Notes: generated from the letters alone by a model not told the origin. A DNA stretch of 64,000 nt from Takakia lepidozioides (GCA_030704615.1 CM060731.1:38132001-38196000); one strand, 5' to 3'. Numbered from the stretch's first letter, positions 1 through 12,361 are shown. Numbers and translations: made by a program.

Positions 1-1800
1 CCACTTCGCCCACACAGATACTTAGCTCCGCCTCCTCCGAGTGTGGAAAATGTGTTGCTGCCATGGCACTGCCGCTGCACGTCAGCACAGCACGGCTGCG
101 CAAGACAGGATCGGCAGTGGCCACGTTTGCGCATCGTCTGGCCTCTGTCACGTGCCTGCCGCGCTCCTCATCATCGCTCTCGGATCTCCCCGACCGCTTC
201 CCGACCCAACGCCACAAACATCTGCACATGCCTCTCGTGTCACTCCCACACCGCCCCCTCCCTCTCTTTTCACATCGCCCACTTTAATACATTTTTCAAT
301 AGCGTTACGGAACTTGGGTCTGACCTCTGATTCTGTTTATAGACACATAGCTTCTCCCTGCCATCAATCTTTCGTGATTGTGTTCATTACCGATCCAAAA
401 CTTACCGCAGGGAAAACCTAGGACATTCTTTCACTGCACACTATATTCATAACTCAAAATTTCCTCATATCTACAGAATTTCAATGTTCATGTTTCTAAG
501 TAGTGTCTACCTGCATCCCCTGCCTTCAACAGGAATTCATAGCATTTTGATGTGGGAATGGGAATCTTGGAACTTTTTAGTGCGCAGGCGAAGATTCTGT
601 AAACCAAAAACATTCACAAATCTTGGCGGAATTCCGAGCCAATTGAGTTCAACTTCCACAGGAACATGCCTCATGATGTTGGCCACCCTTTTTGTAATGT
701 TTCAAATTTTTATTAGTGTGCGTTATCTCTTTTGTAGGGAGAGCATCCCCACCCTTCTCACTAAAATGGCCCCTCTATGCCTACATTGGAGGGGTCGGTT
801 CAGAACTCTGGAAAGGTGTGTGAAGGGGTCGGCTGCTGGTAGCCACACCTTGCCCCTCGTTATGCCCCTGTACCATATGTTCCCAGAGTTCCCAGTGACG
901 TTCTCAACGCTCTTTATCACGTTCCCCACCTACTGCTTGCCTTCGTCATCCCCGTGTCGCACCTCTTGTCTTCGGCTGGAAGGGAAGCCAGAGGCTGGGA
1001 GGCACGCTCTGACATGTCCATGGTTGGGACGACTCGGTTCAGGGACGAGTACAGCGGACTGAATATTGTGCATGGATTCAGTTAAAGAGAGGCGATTCAG
1101 TGCCTGCCCTGAATGGTGTATACGGTAGCCGGCAAGGGTGTGGTACGTTTGACAGCGATTTTGAACCTGTATACGAGAAGTACCGGTGCAGGGGTCCATA
1201 GAGGCGTAGAGTGGGGATGCTCGGATTTGAAGGGGGGTGCACACTGCACACTGCACACACTTCATTTTCTGCACTTTGCATGGTTTTGGGAAAAATTTGG
1301 GTGTGGTTCTTGGAAAACTGAAGGGCACAAGTCCATCAGGACCTCTAATTCTGCACCGCCCCATTGTTTCTCTGGGCATATCCAATGGCCCCTCTGTAGA
1401 TGGGGTACCCCTGCATTCAATGCAGACCCCACACCTCCCCATCTCATCTTGTGCTGTGCGAGATTTGGGCAGGGGCAATATCAAAGGCCGAGCTGCCCGC
1501 AATTCACAATTTGCGCTGCACCGTCAGCTCGCGAGTAATTACATTGTCAAGTACTTTTACCAACCAAAGAAAGGCTGAGTTTCTACATGACATAAAGTCT
1601 TTTAGCTATTGATAGTGTGTGAGATCCAAAGGTTCTGTAGCATATTTCTACCGACTAAAGATACATAACAAAAAGTTCAGTTCGTAACATCAGGTCAACT
1701 AGCATTTTAGATTATTGATCACTTCTTGTTTTTTTAAATATTTACCTTACAGCCATGAAATCATTCACAACTATTATTACCAACTAATGCAAACTAACAC
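1..1800. other. No recognisable gene
   Basis: Several overlapping open frames of 60-190 codons occur on both strands (for example 484-1062 + and 930-1502 -). None shows a family motif, a splice structure or a sensible signal. The stretch around 1240-1260 contains a short CACACTG-type tandem. I see nothing else that can be supported. Confidence 0.5.
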
Positions 1801-1817
1801 AATCATTGTTTATGACC

Positions 1818-1892
1818 AGTCGGTAGCTCAGTTGGATAGAGCACTGAGTGCCACCCAGATGATTCTGCGTTCAAATCCTGCTAGGTTACCTT
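1818..1892 (+). repeat. tRNA-derived sequence (SINE head or tRNA pseudogene)
   Basis: The stretch carries an A-box-like TAGCTCAGTTGG followed about 40 bases later by a B-box-like GTTCAAATCC, with an intact D-stem GCTC/GAGC. The acceptor stem, anticodon stem and T-stem do not pair, so this is not a functional tRNA. The internal Pol III promoter layout fits the head of a tRNA-derived SINE or a decayed tRNA. No clear SINE body or tail was identified downstream. Confidence 0.5.
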
Positions 1893-2098
1893 GTCTGGTG
1901 TGGTATTCTTAATCCTCTCCCCCTTCCCTTCGGCGGTGTGCCTAGAGCCCTTGCGAGCATGGCAAAGGTTGAGGTTATTGGGGTTACTATGAAAGAGGGT
2001 ATATTCTCCTCTCACTATAATTATGTGGTCTGATTTGTGGGTGGATATGTCTTCTAAGCATCCAGCCCCTATATAGCGCAAGGTGAAGTGACTTTTAA

Positions 2099-2265
2099 TT
2101 ACGCCGACTTGACTACGGTCGGAGTCTCCTCTTGCTTTAGAGGGGGATATGTTTTCTAAACAACACCGACTATGGTCGGAGTCTTCTCTTTCATTAGATG
2201 CGGATATGATATGTTTTCTATACAAACGCCGACTATGGTCGAAGTCTTCGCTTGCTTTAGATGCC
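2099..2265 (+). repeat. Three imperfect tandem units of about 60 bp
   Basis: Three consecutive units share the core CCGACTATGGTCGGAGTCT (first unit variant: CCGACTTGACTACGGTCGG) followed by a CTCTTGCTTTAGA-like stretch and GGATATGTTTTCTA. Each core holds a short inverted repeat, CCGAC...GTCGG, that could form a small hairpin. A related GGATATGTCTTCTAAGC occurs just upstream near 2045. Function is unknown. Confidence 0.6.
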
Positions 2266-2951
2266 CCAACCCTAAGGCAAAAAGCCTTACCAGCCTCACA
2301 CCACGGAATCCCAAATCACCTAAAATACACTTTACGGAATATATTATTGAATACCAACCTGGAAAGATGTTATGATTGTAGCTTTGTGATTGTCCTTTGG
2401 AAATAACGAAATAACTTAGGTTGAGCAGTGGGCTGTGGTGGGGCTCGAATGCTTGAGTGGGCATGTCGGCAGCAAGCACATCATTGGACCACTGTGGAGC
2501 GGGGTGTTGAGCGGGGTGCCGACTGAAAAAGCACGCTACAGGCCTAGAGAGTCGTGAACCCACGAGACGGGTTAGGGTTGGCAGGGATTGAGGCCACTCC
2601 AGAGGGGCCACCCGGCAGCACAGTACGTTCCAAGATGGGGCCAGCACTGTACAAACGTACAAACCGTTGGGCCCCGTAAGTACCTCTTTTAACTTTCCCT
2701 CTGGTTCCGGCTTCTTGGGTTGGAATCCCGGTCCGGGATACATAGTTAATAGAATTTCTTATTTCAACTTAATGCTATCTGATTTAAGGCCAGGCCACAC
2801 CTGGAGCTAAGTTGAGGAAGAATCTGTAGCAGAACTATGAACAGGAGCTAGTAAAAATTATGGAAGGTTGGAGAGCGCTGGGGTCCACACCAACAGTGTT
2901 TACTAATATTGCAACAATTTTTGTACTCTTCATTGTCACAATTTCGCAGCG
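2266..2951. other. Intergenic, no recognisable gene
   Basis: Short overlapping frames only. The stretch leads into the Harbinger-type fragment. No terminal inverted repeat or target duplication of that element could be recognised here. Confidence 0.5.
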
Positions 2952-4861
2952 ATGGAAGCTATGGATGTGCTGCCTGTAGGAAACGACCTTCATCAAGAGG
3001 AGAACGTGACACCTACAAGAACCTTGAACGCATCCAGAACCAACGCATCCAGAGGTAGAGGAAGAGGACGAGGTTCTCGTGGGAGGGCCAAGAGAAATGT
3101 CGCTGAAAACCAACCCGCACAATCAGACTCTTCGGATTGTCGTGCAAAAAGACCCAGGCAGCCCAACTGGGAGCACGCGGAGATTTTTTCTTTGATCAAG
3201 GCCAAAAAAGATGAATACATTGCAACCCTAGATCAAGTGGATCCTCGGGACCAATTTCAAACAGCTACTGTCAAATGGAGGAGGCTGTAATGGCAGATGG
3301 AAATTCCCCTCAACAACGAAATGGATCTGCCTGCAAAGATAAGTGGGGGGCTCTCTATGGGGATTTTAAGAACATCTATGATTACCACCAAGGGACTGGT
3401 CATAATGAACAATATTGGATCATGACCCCTGCAGACAAGCTGGCTTTCAATCTTCCTCAACATTATAGTCGCTCAATGCATGAGCTGATAGACGCATTTA
3501 TGGGGAGCAGACCAATCTTTAATCCTCCACATGCACGTGATTTGATGCAAGAAGGAGATGGTGTCTACATTTCTCCGGAAGTGGTTCCTGCTGAAGATTC
3601 ACAGGACACCATGAAGTACATTCCTCAGTTGCAACGTTCTCCACAACAGGCTGGAGATGTTCAAATGGAGGTACCTGCAAGTTTCAACCAAATTCCTCAA
3701 GGTGTGGAGCCTGAAGCTTATGAGACTGTGAACCGGTCATTTCTACCTAGAGCTGCGAATAATCTAAGACGCAGCAATCAAGTTACACCTCAGCCCATTG
3801 TTTCCCCTAGACACGGTGCAACAACACCCTATTCAACAATCTCATCTCCTCCGCCAATATTGGACAATGTTGGCATGCCACAGTCAGGAACTCGTGAGGA
3901 CCCAATTCGATGCAGTAGCTTCCAGGAGCAAATCAATGATGCAATTCGGCAACCAGATTCTTTCAGATACATCAAATTCATTTGTCCGCATTGTAAGCCA
4001 GCCTACTCTTACACGTCCGATTACTGGCAGCACTGGAAGAAGAAGTCATCTTTTGTCCATAAGAACATGGTCGAAGCAACTGAGAAAGGAAGTAGAATGC
4101 TCGTTGAATCAATTGATCGCATTCGCACTACAAATTTGGAGATTGAAGAGAAACGTGCAAAGGCACATGACCAGATTGTGCAAAAGCAGTTGGAGTACTA
4201 CAAAATGCGTGAACAAGAAATCAATATCACACAAAGGAGCATGGTCCAGGCGATATTTGGACTAACACAGGTACTAGGCACAGCTTTTGCAAAACCTACA
4301 ATTCCTGAAGGCTATCCTACAGTTTCTGACGACCATGCCCTATTTCACCGAGACATAGGTTCGCAAGAGAACTTATCTCCTTATCTGTTGGGAGACAAAG
4401 GTTATCCTTTGTTATCCTGGATCATGGTTCCTCATAAAGAAGGTAATCACACGATCTTGGAGGCACTGTTCAACCGCAAACACAAGAGAGGTTGGTCAGT
4501 GTTGGAGAATGCTTTTGGAATCATGAAACGGACTTTTCGTGAGGTGTCCACAAAAACTGAGCTGCACATTACATTGGTACCTAACATGATTATATGTTGT
4601 TGTCTTCTGCATAATTTGATCCTTGGTCATCATGAAATTGATGTTGAAGAGACTCTACGACTTCTAGAGGCTGAAGCTCAAACTGAAGTACCCGCTAGAG
4701 CACCTGTGGCTCCACGCAGACACAGACCAAGAGACAATAATAGAAATTTGCACCCAGAGACTGAACCAGTGCAAGAGACAATTCCAGGTCAAGAAACATG
4801 TGGATTGCAACTTCGAATTCAATTGGAGCAATATCTTGGCAGTCAACGCCATGTGACCTGA
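2952..4861 (+). pseudogene. PIF/Harbinger derivative: Myb-like protein fused to C-terminal half of DDE transposase
   Basis: Two frames belong together. The first (2952-3290) has an Arg/Gly-rich nuclear-type stretch, then the first helix of a Myb/SANT-like (trihelix) domain starting NWEHAEIFSLIKAKK. The second (3275-4861) continues that domain with CKDKWGALYGDFKNIYDY and runs into a charged, probably coiled-coil segment (about 4100-4290). It then changes character from about 4300: LLGDKGYPLLSWIMVP carries the second catalytic Asp, and ENAFGIMKRTFR the Glu, of a Harbinger-type DDE nuclease. The first Asp and the helix-turn-helix part of the transposase are absent. Joining the two frames needs a one-base shift inside the domain near 3280. 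In PIF/Harbinger elements the Myb-like protein and the transposase are separate genes, so this looks like an internal deletion that fused them. It is probably non-functional as a transposase. Confidence 0.8.
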
Positions 4862-5319
4862 AAAATGGTACACCAATGCTATCTATTCAAAATTTTGATC
4901 ATTTCTATGAAATCTGTCTTTGTAGCGAAAACAGCAGTAATCATTGATGCAAAAAGTAAAATGATCAGAAAGAGTAACGTTGGTGTGAGCTCAATCTAGT
5001 CTTCAGCAACAGCTGTACTAGGATCTCGCAAACTTGCTTTCAATACTGACACTCTGCATAGAAAATCTGTGACATAAAAATGCTCTTAGATCAAGTTCAC
5101 CTTGAATGTTGGCATGCACTTCTGTTCTTGTTTTCACATCATTGTCCGACTGAAGTATTACAAAGCAAATAACTTCATGGGGAATAAGTTTCCCCACAAT
5201 AAGTTTCTGAATACCCACAATGTCCAAACGATCCATCTATTTTAAATGCTCCAGGGAAACACCATGCTCACAGATTAGGCCCCTTACATTGAGAAAAAGA
5301 ATTAACCTCTTCCAAAGTA
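4862..5319. other. Intergenic, 3' flank of the sugar transporter
   Basis: No gene seen. The transporter on the minus strand ends at 5320, so the right part of this stretch is presumably its 3' UTR. The left part is the presumed 3' flank of the Harbinger fragment. Confidence 0.4.
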
Positions 5320-8300
5320 TCATTTTGAGTCCAAAAGCATTTGGATTTCTTCGAGTGAGCGACCTTTGGTCTCAATAATGAAGCTATTGGCAAATGCCAC
5401 GGACAACAGGGACACAGCACCAAAGCTTGTATACACAGTAGAAAGACCAAACCTCTCTACCAGCTCGAGAAATAATAGTCCAATCCCAAAATTGCAAACC
5501 TGTGAACAATTCCACTGCCAGCATTTAAACTCGTATTTATGTACAGTTCGTTTATGCGAAGCGCCCACATGCTTTGAACCAGAAAGTGCTTTGTGATCAT
5601 TCAGGCACAGCAATGAAGTGGATCTCAAGTGAAGGGGGTCGAGGATGGGAGTGGGAAGAGTGAAGACTTTGAACCACTCCCATTGCTCAATGCTTGATCC
5701 AGAAAACAACATACATCAAGGTGTCAAATTACTGGTTGTAAAAATTTGAAACTGCACCATTCGAAATAAATCCTGTAAGCATTGGAAGCAATGAGAAGAA
5801 AATGGGTAAGAATTGTTAATACCCAGTGTGTACAAAGGCTAACAGCCATTATCTTTGCCCGTGCTCTTGTAGTACATAACTCTGGGATGATCATTGCCGT
5901 GACTGGTCCTGCTCCCAATGCAAAGGTGAAGACATACCTGCATCCCGCAGCGTGAGACACACCACACCCTCAGAACCTGTATAGCCCTTTCCAACCACAA
6001 ATCATCCTCCCCCAAAGACCATATTCCTATTCGGCACATACAAGCCCAAGATAAAAATGCTGCCATGTAATACATCTATACCTGCACTTATACACTGATT
6101 CCTTCCTGGGCTAGACCTATCACGCAAACAAAAGTAACATGGCAAGATCAAACATTATTGCAGTACAACTTTTCAAACAAATCCTGCGCACAAAGCATCC
6201 TTAGCCCACAGACATCAGGAGAGCTGTGCCAATAACCAAGTACTGTAGTGTCTTCCTTAGCCCTGTCACTCCTAAAAAGCAACTATGACCTTTTTATTAT
6301 TGCTGTTTCTGCCATGGTAAGCCTCAGTCATCCTGCATTCAGAATGTTACAATAATTCACAGAAAAGTTGAAGGACATACAGGAGTGTACCACCAACAGA
6401 AAGCAAGTGAGACAACTGTTCATTTTCCGGAATGTTCAGCGATAGCACCAATATTGCCATGGCCACTGCCTGTTTCAAATACACGCACCCTATGCAAGTT
6501 AATTCATTAGATTCAACTTCCAACTTACGCATGCAAGAATGGGAAGGCAGGGAGGAGTGTGGAAAATGGCTTTCAAGATAAACAACGTACGATTTTTCAT
6601 CTAGCCAGAGATAAAACTACTGACTTCACACCCCTATAGGAAGTCTCTACACACGGTAAACAAACCTAATTTCAACTGAAATCCACCCAATTACTAAATT
6701 ATTCCACTATCATGAACTTCTGACTCCATGATTTCCATAGCTTGTATTGGGCCCTGACCATTCTTACACATCGACAGGCCAACTGTAGATGCAATCAAGT
6801 ACAAAGATGAAGTGGTGAAATACAGAGTAGAGCCGAGGTGCAAGAAAATCGTTACCATGCCCCCATAGCTACCCATCAGCAGTTTACGCCGACCCTGGTT
6901 GTCCATCAATGATAATGCCACCACTGCCCCTGCATACAAAGCATCCATAATGTCCAATTGATCTCCTTCACTTAATACTTGAGCATGGCGCATTCTGTGA
7001 CTCGACAAATGAAACATCCATCATAGATAAGGGAAATCTGCTGCAAAGTGAAGGCGAGGCACCAGATTTCTTACCAATAAGGCTAGCAAGCCCCACAGCA
7101 GCACTTGCAGCAATGTCATTGGTGATACCGGCATCTTTAAAAGTCAAGGATGAGAAGTAGAGCACACCATTGATTCCTGCAAACTGCTGCAGTGCAAACA
7201 ATGCACTTCCAATAGAAGCAACTGCAAGCCATGTATAGGGTTGGTCAGTCAGCTGCTCAAGCTTTTGAATTTGTTTGAATTTGTTTAATGCAGGCAAGGG
7301 AAAAGCAGGATACGGTTGATTGACTATACACCCTTCTCTAAAAGAAGCAATGGACAACATACTAAACGAGTGCCAAAACCTGTCTAATCAAAGTGAGCCA
7401 AGAAAGGTAATCAATTGGACCTTTGAAGTACTCTTTGGACAGAAGCTCTGACCAAGGAATCTCATCATCTGGGTTTTGGCCACTATTAATGTTCCTCAAC
7501 TCCTCCATGGCGACTTCTACTTCTGCCTTCCCCCAGAGTTCCTCTATTAAACTTTGAGCCTCATCCCACCTTCCCACCTAAATCATCACAGATCCCAACA
7601 TTAGCTCGAAGTTCACCTGGGAACAGCAATAGAGAATACTACCACAAAACCAGCATTGAAGGCTTCTTGAGTGGAATCAAATCACCTTTCCAAGCCAACG
7701 AGGACTTTCTGCTGCCAGTTGCATGCCAACTATGAGTAGAATCCCCGGTACTGTGGCCAACCAAAGCATGGTCCGCCACCTGCCGCCCATACATCAAGCA
7801 CCCCAATTATTTGTCCACAATAGTTTGAAGAGTACCCTCTCCCACCCACCTACAAAAAGTATAAAATGTCGATATGGTTCAACAATGAGCCCTTCACATC
7901 TCCCCTGTATGTACTTAATTTTCGATCACACACATGGAACCGGAATGTTCCTTTCCCATCTGAAGACCATGCCTTTGAAAAGGTGCATGGAGTAGCTGGA
8001 CTGCAATGGCGAAGGACAGCAGCTTCCAAAGAATCAAAATGAGGTGAACAGGGCACAAGTGAGAGAGGGTTTCAATCAAAAGGCAAGGTCATGTGAACAC
8101 CATGTTGCGGCAGGTGACCTTAAGCTATAGACCTTGGTACAAAGGTCATCATCACCATTCACAAACCAGCATACCGTGGTATGGCCAACAAACAAAGCAC
8201 AAAATATGAGGGAATTTAGGCACAGACTGTGCATGCACAACCTATCAACTCAACCACATTCAGCACCTACTTGTATTGGCATGACTCTATCATACTTACT

Positions 8301-11300
8301 AAAATTAGTATCTGGTTCACTGGCACCTTCCTTGCTACCAAGTCTTTAGCCTTTAGTTGTGCAGGTCACAGCACTAGCAATAATGTAGAGCTGTTATTAA
8401 TTCATACTTGTGGCTCTCCTTCATTAAGGACAAACCACAATTGCCAAGAAAGAACTTATTTGAAACTCAGACGCCTTCAGAGCATTAGTACAATGAATTA
8501 CACCTAAGTTGACTCAGGTGGCTTTTCAAATCACATGATAACCTGTCATATCTCACCAATGTGGATCTGCCTCTGCAGGAATTCCTATGAGAAGAGCTGC
8601 AATTATGCCTACGCATGTTCCAATCTGGCAAAAGCTCCCGAGTGCTCCTCTATACTTTGTAGGTGCAACCTGAAGACAATACACACACAACTTAGGTCTG
8701 ATGCCTCTTCTCTCAGAAGGATCTAATATCTAACATGTGTCACTTTGGTTGTTCACATGAAAAACATATGTGCCAGCTCTCCAACTTATTCTCCTTCAAA
8801 ACATATATTGACAGCTTTCACTTACTGGAGCATCATGTAACTGTTGGAACACAATGATTGGATTCATAACATATCGATTCCTGGCTACAACAGACTTGGG
8901 CATCTATGCTCAGTAAAAGGGAGCCGATTGCCGACAATACCAGTGTCTCTGTAGACCTATGCATATGTAAAATATGAGAGAATGTGCTCATATGACATAT
9001 TTGAAATAGCCTTGTGGCCATAGACCCTTTGCCCAGTTTGGGTAAAACAAGAGGCAACAGACACAACCTTTGTGAGGGGCTCACTGATCTAGTGGGATCT
9101 ACCTTGATATAAACAATTACTTCAGCCATTCCAGATTCCCCCTAGAAACCCTTCACACAAGCATCAATCTGCTGTATGTGAGCTGCCCAGCAATTAGACC
9201 CTAATAGGGCCAGGGCTTAAGGCTCGAGTTTTGAAAATTGGTGAACAGAGGTGCCGGGACTATGTTCTTCATGGCCCTGAAGAGGGTCGTCCTCTAATGA
9301 GAATACCCAAGACATTGTATCAGAAAATGGATATTGTCTTCAGGCTGCCCACACATCAGGCATTGATAATCTCCATTCCTCTCTGCATCTGTTTATTGTT
9401 CAAAGGTGGCTCATATGAAAGAATGTACTCATAAGACTTGTTTGCCATAGCCTTGTGGCCATTGACCCCACGCCCAGTTAGAGCTCATAGGAGAGAGAGA
9501 ATGTACTCATAAGACGTTGTCTGCCGTAGCCTTGTGACCAATGACCCCGCACTCAGTTTGAGCGGATATAAGAATGTACTCATAAGACGTTGTTTGCCGA
9601 AGCCTTGTGGACATTGGGCGGATATGAGAGAGAGAGAGAGAGAGAGAGAAACGTGAGTGAGGGAAGAGAGAGCACCTCAGAAATATACAGAGGTACCAAG
9701 CCGGTGTTAACTCCAATGCCTATTCCAACCATAAATCGTCCCAAAATCATGATGCCAACAGATTGTGCACTTGCGCTGCATAAGCGAAAGAGGAAAGGAA
9801 AACTTGCAGCTCCTTACTCAACAATTAAACTGACAGCATGCTTTTGGTCAAAACTACCATAATGCACCATAATCCACAAAGGAGCTCCTGTGACTTATGA
9901 ATCACTATTCTTTCATTTCCTTAATGCTGCAACAACACAGTATCGGATGACAATGTTGCAAACTGAGCTTCAAGTTTTCTAACCATGAGCTAACTTTTTG
10001 CAGCAGAAATTCTGTGGTCCACTTTTGAGGTACTAGGCTGACAACTGTCTCAAAACAGGAGCTTTTATTCTTGATTCTGGACGTATCACTGGCTCGAACA
10101 AAAAACACATTCTCCTCATGACTGGACGAACTCGAATGCGACGGCAGCTTCAGTTTTGGGATGCAGAAATGCAAACATTCGCTATCCATATCTCACATAT
10201 TATCACAGCAAAAACTGGGAAATAGCTAACATGTCACCAAGGACATGGAATTGTCAGCTCAAAGGTCCATATCCAGATCGCAAACATTTCATAAGACAAA
10301 AAGAGATCATGCATGCAGGAAAATATTTGCCAATACCTTAAAGCAGCTCCAAGGACAAGCGGAACTGCATCAAGCTGGAACGTTCTTCGCCGACCAATTT
10401 TGTCTGAAAGCACACCACCACTTATGCTCCCCAAAAATGCACCAACCAGAAAAATGCTGACCACAAATCCCTGCATTATGTTATCTCCTTCAAACCCCAG
10501 CTCACGGGCAATTGACTCCAACGGTCCATTCATTACCCTGCAGGAAAATGATGTGAACTGATGTCTGAGACCAGTGTGTGATTGGTACTAAGAAACAAGT
10601 AGTCAAATTAAAGAGATCCAAACACACACTATGTCAGTTTGAACAGACTATGACGTTCACCATGGCACAATCACACCAAGAACTGCACTTACGACCATGT
10701 CACTCTGCTAAAATTGATTTCTCCCGACATATTCAGACAATTTTGTTCAGGACAGGGAAATAAAATGAAGAGGAAAGAATGTACATACCCAATGTGGTAG
10801 CCAAACAGGAAATTCGCCATGGCTGCAGTTAACACGTGAGGGAGCACTGGTAACCATGTACTTTCGGACTTCGACACGAGAGATACAGACTCAGTGAGGC
10901 TGCTGCCATTGACTTCAGCTCGGCTGTGCTCATCTGTACCCAGTTGAACCTCAAAGTTTCAAACAACCAGACTTCCTATCCAGCACCAACCATGAACTGA
11001 CAGTTGTATTGTCCCCGACCTTCTCCACTGTAATGAAATTGAAGTCCAATAATTCATTTCTCACAGGGCTATAAGTCGCTTTTCCTAGTCGGCTCGTGAT
11101 TAACCTGCAGCGTTTTTTCTTTCCCATGCAAAATCGCTTAAGTACGCACAACGATCGCTTCCCTGACCACTACGGAAGTGCTGCTTTCTCCTATCCCTGT
11201 TTGAAAATCAACTGTTTTAAGAGCACAAATGAAAAGAGAGATCGAAATACCAACCACTTAGAGCGGAATTAGCAGATTCTTTCTCTATTTGCGCCCTACA

Positions 11301-11492
11301 CAGCAGCCTTCTGCTGTAAACCTCTGAAGGACGGTGGCATGAGGTCATCATTAATCTCCATTTCTGAAAACACAGCCTGTGCCGAGCGGCACGAACACCC
11401 CGCATGTCCGGGAGCGCAGGAATCCGGGGAAGAGGCGCAGCAATGCTGCGGCATTGCTGCGCCATCATGGCCTGCCCTGCTCCGCTCGCCAT
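5320..11492 (-). CDS. pGlcT2: Plastidic glucose transporter, pGlcT2 type (MFS sugar porter)
   Basis: A plastid-envelope sugar transporter with 12 exons on the minus strand: about 11492-11251, about 10949-10789, 10537-10337, 9775-9676, 8669-8557, 7779-7686, 7577-7421, 7221-7075, 6929-6856, 6469-6381, 5937-5823, 5499-5320. Exons 2-12 join in one open frame at GT-AG borders. Exon 1 begins MASGAGQAMMAQQ and is rich in Arg/Ser/Ala, like a transit peptide. Exon 2 carries LFGYHIG. Sugar-porter signatures follow in order: IGRRRTFQL, GRFMVGIGIGV, VAPTKYRGALGS, AAESPRWLGK, LQQFAGINGVLYFSS, DNQGRRKLLMGSY, ALGAGPVTAMIIPEL, IETKGRSLEE. The sequence fits Arabidopsis At1g05030 (pGlcT2) better than pGlcT1, for example in GVMNGPLESIARELGF and VAPTKYRGALG. 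Length is about 540-555 residues. The exon 1/exon 2 junction is not resolved because several acceptors near 10900-10950 are possible. LINE debris lies in the intron between exons 4 and 5. Confidence 0.93.
8985..9405 (-). mobile_element. LINE 3' fragment (family A) inside a transporter intron
   Basis: On the minus strand this matches, with divergence, the 3' part of the LINE at 49484-51795. Shared landmarks include CTTCACACAAGCATCAATCTGCTG (9151-9174, written here on the plus strand), TATCAGAAAATG near 9320, and the terminal GCCTTGTGGCCATAGACCC block near 9010. It ends at 8985, where the other copies end. The fragment is 5'-truncated and contains no usable frame. Confidence 0.75.
9412..9650 (-). 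repeat. Three consecutive LINE 3'-terminal copies plus (GA)n
   Basis: The block GTACTCATAAGACGTTGT...GCCTTGTGG..CATTGACCCC recurs three times, starting near 9424, 9506 and 9576, at a spacing of about 70-80 bp. These are copies of only the last 60-70 bp of the family A LINE (minus orientation). The array ends at a (GA)n tract (9627-9649). Either repeated, very short LINE insertions or a tandem duplication would explain it. Confidence 0.75.
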
Positions 11493-11864
11493 AGCGCTAT
11501 GGAAACACGAGCCTGCATAGAGAGTAAGTTATAGACGATACACCGTTTTATCACTTCCATGTCGTCTCCACTACTCAAGTTTGTCCACGTGGAGTGACGT
11601 ATATGGCCGAACCCTCTTCAATACGACTTCGAACGTTCCGTACAGACCAGCTGAAACCATGACACGTGGGAGAAAAGCGTTCTTGCGCAGTATGCGGCAT
11701 CCACGTGCTCTCCGAAATTATCCATTCATCCATGAGTTGCTCTGTTGAGCCTTGTTTGGAACGAGTGTGAAAAAGTTTTTGAAGTTTCACCGAAGTTTGA
11801 AGAAATTTTGTGATGAGGTGTGAAAAACAGTGTCTTTTCCAAGAAAGTTGAAGAATAGCTGATC
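11493..11864. promoter_or_regulatory. Presumed divergent promoter region
   Basis: About 370 bp separate the start of the transporter (minus strand) from the first codon of the possible small basic protein (plus strand). No clear TATA element or named motif was identified. The role is inferred only from the head-to-head arrangement. Confidence 0.35.
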
Positions 11865-12361
11865 ATGACCGGTCGTAAGACAATTTCAATTCCTTTCAAT
11901 TCATGTAAGTAATTCTACTTGCGTCAACTATTGGGATGCCGATGGCATCAAAACAGACAAACTAAAACGTTCATTTTGCTCTCCCAATTTTGCATGGCTT
12001 ATGTTGGATTGCAGGTCGATGTGGAGAATTTGTTCGAAGAAGCAAGAAAAAAACAAGTCTTGGAGATTGTTCCCCGGTTGCAGGTGTCCACTTTCCAAAC
12101 GGAAGGCAAGGGACACCATTAGTTAAAAATGTCTGGGCAAGAGTCTTCCTCTCTCTTTTTAGTTCAAGACATTCGACATTTGCATTGTAATTTGCAGCTC
12201 TGGAGCATACTCGAAAAAAAATTGAAATAGCAGTAAACAAGATGAAAGTTGCAAAACTTGACAAGGAGGAAAGAAGGCTAATGAAGAAGCAAAACCTTAG
12301 GGAACACGTCCCGGACTCTGAGGCCGCACAGGGCTTCGGTTCCATGGAGGGCCACGCATAA
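11865..12361 (+). CDS. Possible small basic protein, 90 residues, three exons; function unknown
   Basis: Exons 11865-11904, 12015-12083 and 12198-12361 join in a single consistent reading phase (phase 1 at both introns), each with a GT donor (GTAAGT for the first) and a CAG acceptor. The product starts MTGRKTISIPFNSCRCGEF, continues with a Lys/Arg-rich stretch, then a charged helix (KIEIAVNKMKVAKLDKEERR, probably coiled coil), and ends GFGSMEGHA. I do not recognise a family. It could be a real small nuclear-type protein or a chance splice model; phase agreement across three exons is the main support. It lies about 0.6 kb upstream of SPO11-2 on the same strand and head-to-head with the sugar transporter. 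In another frame exon 2 reads VDVENLFEEARKKQVLEI, which cannot be joined in phase to exon 3. Confidence 0.5.

Noticed and set aside
930-1502. 190-codon minus-strand frame as a gene
   Set aside because: No motif, poor composition and overlapping frames of similar length on the other strand.
1818-1892. Functional tRNA gene
   Set aside because: A and B boxes are present but acceptor, anticodon and T stems do not pair, so it is annotated only as tRNA-derived.
9412-9650. CRISPR-like array
   Set aside because: The repeats are contiguous LINE ends in a plant intron, without regular unique spacers.
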